A DNA stretch of 64,000 nucleotides from Pseudomonas sp. GM79 (GTDB lineage Bacteria > Pseudomonadota > Gammaproteobacteria > Pseudomonadales > Pseudomonadaceae). How positions within the stretch are numbered: the stretch's first letter is position 1; every line of letters begins with the position of its first letter. A program made the position numbers and the translations under genes. The stretch is from NCBI RefSeq assembly GCF_000282495.1, contig NZ_AKJE01000076.1, forward strand, positions 124,001 through 188,000. Reading direction: 5' to 3'. The notes under the pieces were generated by a model, which had not been told where the DNA came from, did not search any database, and saw only the letters and a program-made list of their open reading frames with translations. Positions 1 through 9,182 of this stretch are shown piece by piece.

Positions 1-1191
1 GAAGAGAAAACCCTGGTGGACGAATTGCTCGCCACCCGCGCCACCCTGCGCGAAAGCGTCGGCGTGGTAGACCGCGACGTTGGCACTGAAGACAGCCACG
101 TCCTGCGCGAGAAACTGGTGGACCTGCAACAGCGCCTCAGCGCCCTGCAAGGCGAAACCCCGCTGATTCTGCCGACGGTCGATTACCAGGCCGCGGCCTC
201 GGTGGTCGCCGACTGGACGGGTATTCCGGTGGGTCGCATGGCCCGTAACGAACTGGAAACCGTGCTCAACCTCGACCAGCACCTGAAGAAACGCATCATC
301 GGCCAGGACCATGCCCTGCAGATGATCGCCAAACGCATCCAGACCTCCCGCGCCGGCCTCGACAACCCGAGCAAGCCGATTGGCGTGTTCATGCTCGCCG
401 GCACCTCCGGCGTGGGCAAGACCGAAACCGCCCTGGCGCTGGCCGAAGCCATGTATGGCGGCGAGCAGAACGTCATCACCATCAACATGAGTGAATTCCA
501 GGAAGCCCACACCGTGTCCACCCTCAAGGGCGCGCCACCGGGCTACGTTGGTTATGGCGAAGGCGGCGTGCTGACCGAAGCCGTGCGGCGCAAACCCTAC
601 AGTGTGGTGCTGCTGGACGAGGTGGAAAAAGCCCATCCGGACGTGCACGAGATCTTCTTCCAGGTCTTCGACAAAGGCGTGATGGAGGACGGCGAAGGCC
701 GGGTGATCGACTTCAAGAACACCTTGATCCTGCTGACCACCAACGCTGGCACCGAGTTGATTGCCCAGGTCTGCAAAGACCCGCAAAACGTGCCCGAGCC
801 CGAAGAGATCGCCAAGGCCCTGCGCCAGCCGCTGCTGGAGATTTTCCCGCCGGCATTGCTGGGCCGCTTGGTGACCATTCCGTACTACCCGCTCAGCGAC
901 GAGATGCTCAAGGCCATTACCCGCCTGCAACTCAACCGCATCAAGAAGCGTGTGGAGAACACCCACAAAGTGGCCTTCGATTACGACGACGCGGTGATCG
1001 ACCTGATCGTCTCCCGCTGCACCGAAACCGAAAGCGGTGGGCGGATGATCGACACCATCCTGACCAACAGTCTGTTGCCGGACATGAGCCGCGAGTTCCT
1101 CACCCGCATGCTCGAAGGCAAAGCGCTGGCAGGCGTGCGGATCAGCGCCCGGGATAACGAATTGCACTACGACTTCAGCGACGCGGCCTGA
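1..1191 (+). CDS. clpV: T6SS ATPase ClpV (TssH), C-terminal part
   Basis: The open frame runs in from the left edge, so only the last ~396 residues are present. ClpV is the cytoplasmic AAA+ unfoldase that disassembles contracted TssB-TssC sheaths of the type VI secretion system. The visible part holds the end of the middle region, then the second AAA domain: Walker A GTSGVGKTET (about bases 397-430), the pore segment GPPGYVGYGEGG, Walker B VVLLDEVEKAH and the sensor region LTTNAGTEL, followed by the C-terminal D2-small domain with GGRMID. The GPPGYVGYGE loop is typical of ClpB/ClpV proteins. The T6SS assignment rests on this fit together with the vgrG-chaperone-rhs genes directly downstream. 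Stop is TGA at 1189-1191; a REP pair follows. Confidence 0.9.
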   Translation, partial: EEKTLVDELLATRATLRESVGVVDRDVGTEDSHVLREKLVDLQQRLSALQGETPLILPTVDYQAAASVVADWTGIPVGRMARNELETVLNLDQHLKKRIIGQDHALQMIAKRIQTSRAGLDNPSKPIGVFMLAGTSGVGKTETALALAEAMYGGEQNVITINMSEFQEAHTVSTLKGAPPGYVGYGEGGVLTEAVRRKPYSVVLLDEVEKAHPDVHEIFFQVFDKGVMEDGEGRVIDFKNTLILLTTNAGTELIAQVCKDPQNVPEPEEIAKALRQPLLEIFPPALLGRLVTIPYYPLSDEMLKAITRLQLNRIKKRVENTHKVAFDYDDAVIDLIVSRCTETESGGRMIDTILTNSLLPDMSREFLTRMLEGKALAGVRISARDNELHYDFSDAA

Positions 1192-1211
1192 CCGGCCTGG
1201 AACACGGTCAA

Positions 1212-1302
1212 TGTGGGAGCGGGCTTGCTCGCGAAGGGGCCATGACATCCAGCATCAATGTTGAATGTCAGTCCGCCTTCGCGAGCAAGCCCGCTCCCAC
1301 AC
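1212..1302. repeat. REP doublet (inverted pair)
   Basis: Two inverted copies of the Pseudomonas REP core GGAGCGGGCTTGCTCGCGA face each other, separated by about 40 bases, between clpV and vgrG. Transcripts in either direction could fold into a long hairpin. This is the first of about fourteen such elements in the window, all intergenic. Confidence 0.9.
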
Positions 1303-1362
1303 TTGATCCGGTTCCGGCAGGGAGAAAGCGGCGCGGCGATTACAACGTTTACGGGATAACTG

Positions 1363-3300
1363 ATGCTATTCAAGCAACTCTCACGCCTGGCAAAAATCAC
1401 CAGCCCCCTGGGGCCGGATGTGCTGTTGCTCAAGGACATGGGCGGCGGCGAAGAGTTGGGGCGGCTGTTCAACTATGAGCTGCAACTGCATTCGCTGGAC
1501 AATGCCATCGACCTCAACCAGTTGCTGGGCAAACCCATGTGCCTGAGCCTGCAACTGGACGGCGGTGGCCAGCGCTATTTCCATGGCATCGTTGCTCGTT
1601 GCAGCCAGAACGTCGACCAGGGCCAGTTCGCCAGCTACCAGGCCACGCTACGGCCTTGGCTTTGGCTGCTGACCCGCACCTCCGATTGCCGGATTTTCCA
1701 GAACCTGACCATCCCGCAGATCATCAAGCAGGTGTTTCGCGACCTGGGTTTTTCCGATTTCGAAGATGCCCTGAGCCGGCCCTATCGCGAGTGGGAATAC
1801 TGCGTGCAGTATCGCGAAACCAGCTTTGATTTCGTTAGCCGCCTGATGGAGCAGGAAGGGATCTACTACTTCTTCCGCCATGAACAGGGTCGTCATGTGC
1901 TGGTGTTGGCCGATGCCTATGGCGCCCACACCAGCGTGCCCGGCTACGCTTCGGTGCCCTACTACCCCAAGAATGAACAGCAGCGCGAACGCGATCACAT
2001 TCACGACTGGCGCCTGGCCCAGGAAGTCCAGCCAGGCTCGCTGGAACTCAACGACTATGACTTCCAGCGCCCCAGCGCGCGAATTGACGTGCGCTCGGCC
2101 ATGCCTCGTCCGCACACCGCCGGCGACTATCCGCTGTACGACTATCCCGGCACCTATGTGCAAAGCGCAGACGGCGAACATTACGCCCGCACCCGCATCG
2201 AAGCCTTGCAGACGCTGCACGAACAGGTCGAGTTCGCCGGCAACGCCCGGGGCCTGGGGTCGGGACATTTGTTCAGCCTAACGGGCTTCAGCCGCCAGGA
2301 CCAGAACCGCGAATACCTGATCGTCGGCGCCCGTTACTACGTCGCCCAGGAAAGCGGGGAAACCGGCGGCGCTGGCGCTTCGGCTCAGTTCGAAAGCAGC
2401 CTGACCTGCATCGACGCGCAACAAAGCTACCGTCCTCTGCCCAACACCCACCGGCCTATCGTCAAAGGCCCGCAGACCGCACTGGTGGTCGGCCCCAAGG
2501 GCGAGGAAATCTGGACCGACCAGTTCGGCCGAGTGAAGGTGCATTTCTATTGGGACCGACACGACCAGTCCAACGAAAACAGTTCGTGCTGGATTCGCGT
2601 GTCGCAATCCTGGGCCGGTAAAAACTGGGGCTCGATGCAGATCCCGCGGATCGGCCAGGAAGTGATCGTCAGCTTCCTCGAAGGCGACCCGGACCGGCCG
2701 ATCATCACCGGCCGCGTCTACAACGCCGAACAAACCGTGCCTTACGACTTGCCGGAAAACGCCACCCAAAGCGGCATGAAAAGCCGTTCGAGCAAGGGCG
2801 GCACACCGGCGAACTTCAACGAAATCCGCATGGAAGACAAGAAAGGCGCCGAGCAGCTGTACATCCATGCCGAGCGCAATCAGGACATCGTGGTCGAGGT
2901 GGATGAAAGCCACTCGGTAGGTCACGACCGCAACAAGAGCATCGGGCATAACGAGACGGTGACCATCGGCAACAACCGCCTGCGTATCGTCAAACAGGAA
3001 GACATTCTTTCGGTGGGCCAGCGCAAGACCGACAGCATCAGCCAGAGCTATGTCATTGAAGTGGGCGAGAACCTGCGGCTGGTCTGTGGTGAAAGCATCC
3101 TGGAGCTCAATGCCAGCGGCCAGATCAACCTGACCGGCGTGCAAATCAGCTTCTATGCCAGCGGTGATGCCGAGTTCAACACCGGCGGCGTGCTGCACCT
3201 GAACAACGGCGGCGGCGCTGGCGCCACGCCTGACGGCCAGGGCGTCAAGGCCAGCATCGACGCCAACATCAACGCCGCGTTTCCCAAGCCCAAGGGCTAA
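1363..3300 (+). CDS. vgrG: T6SS spike protein VgrG (TssI)
   Basis: 645 residues, the usual length of an unextended VgrG. VgrG trimerises at the tip of the Hcp tube and carries PAAR-type effectors. The N-terminal gp27-like region includes the conserved stretch REWEYCVQYRETSFDFVSRLMEQEGIYYFF (residue ~145 on). The gp5-like OB fold follows with DQFGRVKVHFYWDRH and SCWIRVSQSWAGKNWG, then PRIGQEVIVSFLEGDPDRPIITGRVYN. The C-terminal part is the repetitive beta-helix (HNETVTIGNNR). No extra effector domain is seen after the helix. The cargo is therefore probably the Rhs protein encoded two genes downstream. Start is ATG after ACGGGATAACTG; the ribosome site is weak. Confidence 0.95.
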   Translation: MLFKQLSRLAKITSPLGPDVLLLKDMGGGEELGRLFNYELQLHSLDNAIDLNQLLGKPMCLSLQLDGGGQRYFHGIVARCSQNVDQGQFASYQATLRPWLWLLTRTSDCRIFQNLTIPQIIKQVFRDLGFSDFEDALSRPYREWEYCVQYRETSFDFVSRLMEQEGIYYFFRHEQGRHVLVLADAYGAHTSVPGYASVPYYPKNEQQRERDHIHDWRLAQEVQPGSLELNDYDFQRPSARIDVRSAMPRPHTAGDYPLYDYPGTYVQSADGEHYARTRIEALQTLHEQVEFAGNARGLGSGHLFSLTGFSRQDQNREYLIVGARYYVAQESGETGGAGASAQFESSLTCIDAQQSYRPLPNTHRPIVKGPQTALVVGPKGEEIWTDQFGRVKVHFYWDRHDQSNENSSCWIRVSQSWAGKNWGSMQIPRIGQEVIVSFLEGDPDRPIITGRVYNAEQTVPYDLPENATQSGMKSRSSKGGTPANFNEIRMEDKKGAEQLYIHAERNQDIVVEVDESHSVGHDRNKSIGHNETVTIGNNRLRIVKQEDILSVGQRKTDSISQSYVIEVGENLRLVCGESILELNASGQINLTGVQISFYASGDAEFNTGGVLHLNNGGGAGATPDGQGVKASIDANINAAFPKPKG

Positions 3301-3318
3301 TCACGAGATCTGTGTTCC

Positions 3319-3753
3319 ATGACTTACCGAATCAATGAATTCCAGTTCCAACTGCCGGCAGGCGAACTGCAAGACGCGTCGATCAACATCCTCAAGTTCC
3401 CTGAACTGGGCACTTCGCTGATTGTCAGCCGCAGCTTGCTGGCTGAGGGCGAAACCTTGCAAAGCAACTTCGACGACCAGCTCAAGCGTCTGGAAAAACA
3501 GGTGCAAGACTTGCGTTTTCAACCGGGCGTCGCCGTGCGTCTGGGCGCCAGCCAGGAAGTCGAAGGCATCGAGTTGCGCAGCCAGTTCAACAAGGGCAAC
3601 GACAAAGTCTTCCAATACCAGTTGGCACTGGTGTTGCCCGGCACCCGCAAAATGCTTGCCCTGAGCTACGTGAAAGCCGAGAAACTTGGCGATGCCGAAG
3701 CCGCGCATTGGGCGACCATCAAGAGTTCGCTGTTGTTCGACGTTCCGGCCTGA
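3319..3753 (+). CDS. Eag-type T6SS chaperone (DUF1795/DcrB-like)
   Basis: 144 residues, begins 18 bases after the vgrG stop and ends 12 bases before rhs. The sequence MTYRINEFQFQLP... with VSRSLLAEGETL and a terminal beta-rich domain fits the DUF1795 (Eag) family. Eag proteins bind and shield the N-terminal transmembrane helices of Rhs/PAAR effectors and help load them onto VgrG; they are not themselves secreted. The position between vgrG and a PAAR-Rhs gene with hydrophobic N-terminal segments is the standard arrangement. Family assignment is from pattern and context; which effector it serves is inferred from adjacency. Confidence 0.85.
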   Translation: MTYRINEFQFQLPAGELQDASINILKFPELGTSLIVSRSLLAEGETLQSNFDDQLKRLEKQVQDLRFQPGVAVRLGASQEVEGIELRSQFNKGNDKVFQYQLALVLPGTRKMLALSYVKAEKLGDAEAAHWATIKSSLLFDVPA

Positions 3754-3765
3754 TGAGCACCCTGC

Positions 3766-6700
3766 ATGTCTGATGCACTCTGGGCCGCCCGACTGGGCGA
3801 CGCGCTCGATCACACCTCGATGATGGCCGACATCCTCGGCGGCGTGCTGGAAGTGGCAGCCAACATCGCAATCACCGCGCTGGCCACTGCCGCCGTGGTG
3901 GCGGCCACCGGCATCACGGTCGTCACTGGCGGGTTGGGGTGCTTCGTGCTCGGCCTGGTGGTGGGCACGATCGTCGGCCTTGCCATGAGCAAGACCGGAG
4001 CCGATAAGGGCCTGAGCAATTTGTGCGAGAGCTTCAGCAACGCGCTGTTTCCGCCCACGGTGCAGGCGAACATTCTCACCGGCTCCACCAACACTCTCAC
4101 CAACAACATTCCCGCCGCTCGCGCCGCCGGGGCGATCCCGTCCCATGTCGCGCCGGCCGGTACCGAACTGGAGGCGCCCGAGCCGGAAGCCGAGCCCAGC
4201 TATCTGGACATGGCCGAGAGCTTCTTCTCCCAGATGTGGCGCCCCACCGTCGCCACCCCCGCGCCCGGCGCGGTGCCCAAGCCGCTGGACCTGCTCGTCT
4301 GCATGAAGCATCCGCCAATGCCGCCGCAGTTTATGGCCGAGGGCTCGGACAAAGTCACCATCAACGGCCAGCCCGCCGTGCGCAGCGGCGACCGCAGTAC
4401 CTGCGACGCCAAGGTGGTGTCGTCCGGGCTGATTTCCTCCAACGTGACCATTGGCGGCGGCTCGGTGGTGGTGCGCGAGATCCGCAGCGGCAAAACTCCG
4501 GGCGTGGGGCTGGCAGTCACGGCGTTGCTGATGCTCAAGGGCGGCAAGGGCAAGTTCTTCAGCAAATTGCCGTGCATGCTGATCGGTGGCGCGACCTCGA
4601 TGGCCGTCAGCAGCGCGATGGGCGCCATGGCCAACGCCGCCATGGGTTCGTCGAACCCGGTGCACGCGGCGACCGGGGCCAAGGTGCTGGGTGGCGATGA
4701 AGAGCTGGATTTCGTGTTGCCCGGCATCTTGCCGATGGATTGGCAGCGCTTCTACAACAGCCGTGACGAGCGTCGTGATGGGTTGTTTGGGGCGGGTTGG
4801 AGTGTGTCCTATGAGGTGCGGGTTGAAATCCTGCCTCACCCGGAGGGCGGTGAAACACTGGTCTACACCGATGAACAGGGTCGGCGCATCGACATGGGCT
4901 CGATTCCTCTGGGCGGCGCGGTGTTCAGTGCGGGGGAAGGGCTGAGTGTTCGGCGCCATCTTAATGGGCAGTTGTTGATTGAAAGCGATGACGGCATGTA
5001 TCGCTTGTTCGATCCGGCACCGGGGAATACAGCGCTGCTGCGATTGAGTCAGCTCGGCGACCGCAACGACAACCGCATCTACCTCGACTATGACGAAACC
5101 GGACGCTTGGTGCGACTGCGGGACACCTTCGATCTGGTGCAGGTCGAGCTGATTCGCGAACGCAATCGCGTGGCTCGAGTTGAACGCCTGTACCCCGACC
5201 AGCACCGCGAAGTACTCGCCAGCTATGGCTACGACGCAGCGGGCGATCTGGCCGAAGTGCGCGACGCCACCGACCAGGTACAACGGCGCTTCAGCTACGA
5301 CGCCGGACGGCGAATGGTCGAGCACCAGTTGCCCACCGGGCTGCGTTGCTTCTACGAATGGGCGCTGATTGAAGACCTGGAATGGCGCGTGGTCCGGCAC
5401 TGGACCGATGAAGGCGATGCCTACCAGTTCGACTATGACCTCGCCGCCGGTGTCACGCGCATCACCGATAGCTTGCAGCGTGTCAGTACGCGGCGCTGGA
5501 ACAGCCAGCACCAGATCACCGAATACACCGACAACCTCGGCCAGACCTGGCAGTTCGAATGGAACGACGAGCGCCAGTTGCTCAGCGCTACCGACCCACA
5601 GGGCGGTCAGTATCAATACAGCTACGACGACGCCGGTAACCTGATCGGCGAAACCGACCCGCTGGGCCGCAGCGAATCGACCCTATGGCTTGAACTCTGG
5701 GCCCTGCCGCTGGTGGACACCGACGCCGCCGGCAACAGCTGGCGGTACCGCTACGATCAGCGCGGCAACTGCATCGCCGAAACCGATCCGCTGGGCCACA
5801 TCACCCGCTACCGCTACGACACCCACGGCCAGGTCGTCGAGATCATCGACGCCACTGGCAAAAGCAAGAAACTGCGCTGGAGCCCGTTCGGCCAACTGGT
5901 CGAGCACATCGATTGCTCGGGTTATCCGACGCGGTTCAACTACGACCACCGGGGCTATCTGCAAACCATCACCGATGCCCTCGGCGAACGCACCCAATTC
6001 AGCTATGACGCCCAAGGGCGGTTGCTCAGCAGCCAATTGCCGGACGGCCGCACCGAGCAGTACCAGCGCGACGTCAGCGGACAGTTGACCGGTTATACCG
6101 ACCCGGCCGGGCACACCACGCTCTATCAACACAACCGTCGCGGCCAGGTGCGCCAGCGCACCGACGCCCATGGCCGGCAGGTGCAGTTCGGGTATGACAG
6201 CTACGGACGGCTGCAAGCGCTGACCAATGAGAACGGTGAAAGTTATCGGTTTGCCTGGGATGCCGGCGATCGGCTGACCGAACAACAGGATCTGGATGGC
6301 AGCGCCAAGCGCTACACCTATGACCTGCTGGATAACGTCGCGGCGGTCACGGCTGTTCCGGCGTCTTACGGCAATGGCTTGGCCATCGTCCCCGAGACGC
6401 CTCTGGCCCCTATCGTTCATCGACTGAAACGCGACGCTGTCGGCCGGCTGATTGCCAAAGTCACCGACGATGGCCGCACCGACTACACCTATGATCCGCT
6501 GGACCAGCTCACCGCCGTCACCTTCACCGACCACCACGGCAACGCACAAACCCTGAGCTTCGCCTACGATGCCCTCGGCCAATTGCTCGAAGAACAAAGC
6601 GCGGCCGGCAGCCTGCACTACCACTACGACGAACTCGGCAACCTGATCCAGACCCAACTGCCCGACGGCCGCTGGCTCAATCGCCTGTACTACGGCAGCG

Positions 6701-8139
6701 GCCACCTGCACCAGATCAACCTCGACGGCCAGGTCATCAGCGACTTCGAACGTGATCGCCTGCACCGCGAAGTGCTGCGCACCCAAGGCCAGATCAGCAC
6801 CCGCAGCGAATACGACCGCAGCGGACGCTTACGCGCACGCCAACGCCGACACAGCAGCCAGCCCTCGCTGATGCCGGCCGCCGTGCAGAAACATTTCGAG
6901 TACGACCCCGCCGACAACCTGATCGGCAAACTCGACCAACAACCCGCCGCGCAACACCGCCAACTGCTGCACTACGACGCCACCGGCCGCATCATCGCCA
7001 GCCAGGACAGCCTGCACGGCCAGCGCGAAACCTTCGCCTACGACGCTGCCGCCAACCTGCTGGACGGCCCGCAACCCGGCGCCGGGCTGGTGGTGCACAA
7101 CAAACTGCTGACCTATCAGGACAAGCGTTACCGCTACGATGCCTTTGGCCGGATGATCGAAAAACGCAGCGCTAAACGGGGCCTGCAGCGCTTCGGTTAC
7201 GACGCCGAAAGCCGGTTGATTGAAGTGCGCAATGACAACGGCAGCGTGCTCAGGATGACCTACGACCCGCTGGGCCGACGCATCGAAAAAACCGGGCACG
7301 ACAGCAACGGTTATCCACTGGGAGAAACCCGCTTCACCTGGGACGGCCTGCGCCTGTTGCAGGAACATCGCCATCAACAGACCAGCCTCTACCTCTACGA
7401 AGACGAAGGTTACGAACCCCTGGCCCGGGTTGACGGGACAGGCCCGCTGCAAAAAATCCGCTACTACCACAACGACCTCAACGGCCTGCCGGAACAGCTC
7501 ACCGAAGCGGACGGCCACAACGTCTGGCAGGCGACTTATCGGGTGTGGGGCAACACGTTAGAAGAGGTGCGTGAGCCGTACTACATTGAAGAGCAGAACC
7601 TGCGGTTTCAGGGGCAGTACCTGGACCGGGAAACGGGGCTGCATTTCAATACGTTCAGGTTTTATGATCCGGATGTAGGGCGGTTTACGACGCCGGATCC
7701 GATTGGGTTGGATGGGGAACTCAACCTATACCAATACGCGCCGAATCCGATTGCCTGGGTGGATCCATGGGGATGGAAATGTTGGGGTACTGCAAGGAAA
7801 GGTCACTGGAAAAAAGCGGCAAGTAAAGCTCCACCAGGCAAGTATTCCGCCAAAAACCTGGCGCGAATGGCGGCAGGTAAAGCGCCGAGAATGAGGGTCG
7901 AGGTCCGCTACCGTAACAGTGCAAGGAACCGACGGCTTGGGCGTGTCGGCAAGACAGCTCGAATAGATGTGTCGATGGAACTGAACCACCAGTACATTCC
8001 CCAGCGCGCCGGATCGAAAGTCGCTCACGAGGATTGGAACCTGACCAAAGCAACACCTTGGGGGCATGAGTCAATGGACAAGTACCGCCATACGGGATGG
8101 GACTTGGTAAAAGTTATAAAAACCACCGGACAATGGTAA
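3766..8139 (+). CDS. PAAR-Rhs T6SS effector with GH-E/HNH-like nuclease tip
   Basis: 1457 residues. It starts with a prePAAR motif, AARLGDALDHTS (residues ~7-18), then two hydrophobic segments (~30-75) that probably need the Eag chaperone. A PAAR region with conserved VTINGQPAVRSGDRSTCDAKV follows around residues 180-235, then another hydrophobic stretch (~250-300). Residues ~320-1310 are the YD-repeat Rhs shell (many YDxxGR units). The shell ends with PDPIGLDGELNLYQY and WVDPWGW, the self-cleavage region of Rhs cores. The last ~119 residues (bases ~7780-8139) differ in base use from the shell. They carry NHQYIPQR (~1407) and TPWGHES (~1432), which fits the HNH/EndoVII superfamily with a GHE motif; a DNase is likely but not proven. 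The first candidate immunity gene follows 22 bases downstream. Confidence 0.92.
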   Translation: MSDALWAARLGDALDHTSMMADILGGVLEVAANIAITALATAAVVAATGITVVTGGLGCFVLGLVVGTIVGLAMSKTGADKGLSNLCESFSNALFPPTVQANILTGSTNTLTNNIPAARAAGAIPSHVAPAGTELEAPEPEAEPSYLDMAESFFSQMWRPTVATPAPGAVPKPLDLLVCMKHPPMPPQFMAEGSDKVTINGQPAVRSGDRSTCDAKVVSSGLISSNVTIGGGSVVVREIRSGKTPGVGLAVTALLMLKGGKGKFFSKLPCMLIGGATSMAVSSAMGAMANAAMGSSNPVHAATGAKVLGGDEELDFVLPGILPMDWQRFYNSRDERRDGLFGAGWSVSYEVRVEILPHPEGGETLVYTDEQGRRIDMGSIPLGGAVFSAGEGLSVRRHLNGQLLIESDDGMYRLFDPAPGNTALLRLSQLGDRNDNRIYLDYDETGRLVRLRDTFDLVQVELIRERNRVARVERLYPDQHREVLASYGYDAAGDLAEVRDATDQVQRRFSYDAGRRMVEHQLPTGLRCFYEWALIEDLEWRVVRHWTDEGDAYQFDYDLAAGVTRITDSLQRVSTRRWNSQHQITEYTDNLGQTWQFEWNDERQLLSATDPQGGQYQYSYDDAGNLIGETDPLGRSESTLWLELWALPLVDTDAAGNSWRYRYDQRGNCIAETDPLGHITRYRYDTHGQVVEIIDATGKSKKLRWSPFGQLVEHIDCSGYPTRFNYDHRGYLQTITDALGERTQFSYDAQGRLLSSQLPDGRTEQYQRDVSGQLTGYTDPAGHTTLYQHNRRGQVRQRTDAHGRQVQFGYDSYGRLQALTNENGESYRFAWDAGDRLTEQQDLDGSAKRYTYDLLDNVAAVTAVPASYGNGLAIVPETPLAPIVHRLKRDAVGRLIAKVTDDGRTDYTYDPLDQLTAVTFTDHHGNAQTLSFAYDALGQLLEEQSAAGSLHYHYDELGNLIQTQLPDGRWLNRLYYGSGHLHQINLDGQVISDFERDRLHREVLRTQGQISTRSEYDRSGRLRARQRRHSSQPSLMPAAVQKHFEYDPADNLIGKLDQQPAAQHRQLLHYDATGRIIASQDSLHGQRETFAYDAAANLLDGPQPGAGLVVHNKLLTYQDKRYRYDAFGRMIEKRSAKRGLQRFGYDAESRLIEVRNDNGSVLRMTYDPLGRRIEKTGHDSNGYPLGETRFTWDGLRLLQEHRHQQTSLYLYEDEGYEPLARVDGTGPLQKIRYYHNDLNGLPEQLTEADGHNVWQATYRVWGNTLEEVREPYYIEEQNLRFQGQYLDRETGLHFNTFRFYDPDVGRFTTPDPIGLDGELNLYQYAPNPIAWVDPWGWKCWGTARKGHWKKAASKAPPGKYSAKNLARMAAGKAPRMRVEVRYRNSARNRRLGRVGKTARIDVSMELNHQYIPQRAGSKVAHEDWNLTKATPWGHESMDKYRHTGWDLVKVIKTTGQW

Positions 8140-8161
8140 AGCAGGCTTTACAGGAGAAGAC

Positions 8162-8608
8162 ATGAGCGGGTTGACGGATTTTCACGTGTTCTGGGGCGCT
8201 GCGATGGAGATTGCAGAAAAGCAATCCGCGTCGATGGAAGCCGAAGGTGCAGAAGATTTTGCAAGGGGCCTTTACAACGAATACGTCGAGCAAGGCGCCC
8301 CAAAAAATAAAAAGAAATGGCTAACTGAACGTCTAGCAAATGAGTTCCTGTGTTTGAATGAAAAACCTGTATGGGTGGGCGAACCAGCCTGGTTGTATCA
8401 TCAGGGCCAACCCATGGTCTTCTTACATCAATTTTTAGTCTCACCCTCAGCACAGCATATAAAAGAAAAAATTTCACTTGGCGACACCATATACGTGTTT
8501 GGCTCAAAACATATTCTTAAAAGATCGCCAGAGGATAGTTGGACAGTCATTTATCGAACGGCCGTCCAAACCTTGGAAGGAGAGACTGCAGTGGAAATCC
8601 TAGAGTAG
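8162..8608 (+). CDS. Putative immunity protein to the Rhs tip
   Basis: 148 residues, no family recognised. It starts 22 bases after the rhs stop behind a strong ribosome site (AGGAGAAG). The protein is soluble, without signal peptide or membrane segment, with a charged middle (APKNKKKWL) and a beta-rich second half (DTIYVFGSKHILKR, WTVIYRTAVQTLEG). Codon use is visibly more AT-rich than in rhs, as expected for the exchangeable toxin-immunity end of an Rhs locus. By position it is the best candidate for the cognate antitoxin that binds the GH-E-like nuclease in the cytoplasm. This role is inferred only from synteny. Confidence 0.7.
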   Translation: MSGLTDFHVFWGAAMEIAEKQSASMEAEGAEDFARGLYNEYVEQGAPKNKKKWLTERLANEFLCLNEKPVWVGEPAWLYHQGQPMVFLHQFLVSPSAQHIKEKISLGDTIYVFGSKHILKRSPEDSWTVIYRTAVQTLEGETAVEILE

Positions 8609-8682
8609 GCTGTTAGAAATCTGACGCCCTTATAGCGGTCAAGTATCAAGCAGGACGTCTACCATAAATACAGAACTATCAT

Positions 8683-9117
8683 ATGAAAAACTTAGCAGAT
8701 GAAACCCCCACGCTGGCAGACAAGATAATGGCCATCATGGCCTCGGGCAATGAGCTCGATGAGCAAAACAGAAAAGATGAAGCTCGGACCCTGTACCAAA
8801 AGGCTTGGGACTTGCTTCCTGAGCCAAAACTTGAATGGACACCTTTGTCGTCATGGGTCACAGGTTCTTTTTTCAACCTGCACTTCGACAACGGTGACTT
8901 CGAGACCGCTAAAGATTGGGCGCAAAAGACCCTGGATGGCCGAGAGTCAGATATCGATACAGGTCCGTTGATCAACTTGGGAATGGTCTACTTTGAACTG
9001 AAAGATTATTCACAGGCTTATAAATACTTTGATGATGCATATAGCTTCGGTAAGGCACGAGCCTTTCAGGAAAGACCAAAAAAATATCTGAAGTTCTGTT
9101 TAGAGAAAAAATCCTGA
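8683..9117 (+). CDS. TPR-like protein, candidate orphan immunity protein
   Basis: 144 residues, probably all-helical. It contains two or three degenerate tetratricopeptide-like units: DEARTLYQKAWDLLP, DFETAKDWAQKTL, and LINLGMVYFELKDYSQAYKYFDDAY with FGKARAFQ. No signal peptide. It is the second of three small genes after the rhs tip. TPR-type proteins occur among polymorphic-toxin immunity genes, so an immunity or adaptor role is plausible. It may belong to a former tip rather than the present one. The ribosome site before ATG 8683 is poor (CAGAACTATCAT), so translation may be weak. Confidence 0.65.
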   Translation: MKNLADETPTLADKIMAIMASGNELDEQNRKDEARTLYQKAWDLLPEPKLEWTPLSSWVTGSFFNLHFDNGDFETAKDWAQKTLDGRESDIDTGPLINLGMVYFELKDYSQAYKYFDDAYSFGKARAFQERPKKYLKFCLEKKS

Positions 9118-9182
9118 CCAAACCCAAGGGCTCTAGGGCTGAGGCGTCAAAGAATCGAACAGGATCCGATCAAGGTTTACTG

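Noticed and set aside
3301..5616. A 771-codon open frame antisense to the Rhs gene
   Set aside because: Reverse shadow of the GC-rich Rhs repeats; no recognisable domain.
7703..8074. Small frames inside the Rhs tip on both strands as extra immunity genes
   Set aside because: They overlap the Rhs coding sequence in other frames and have no ribosome site.
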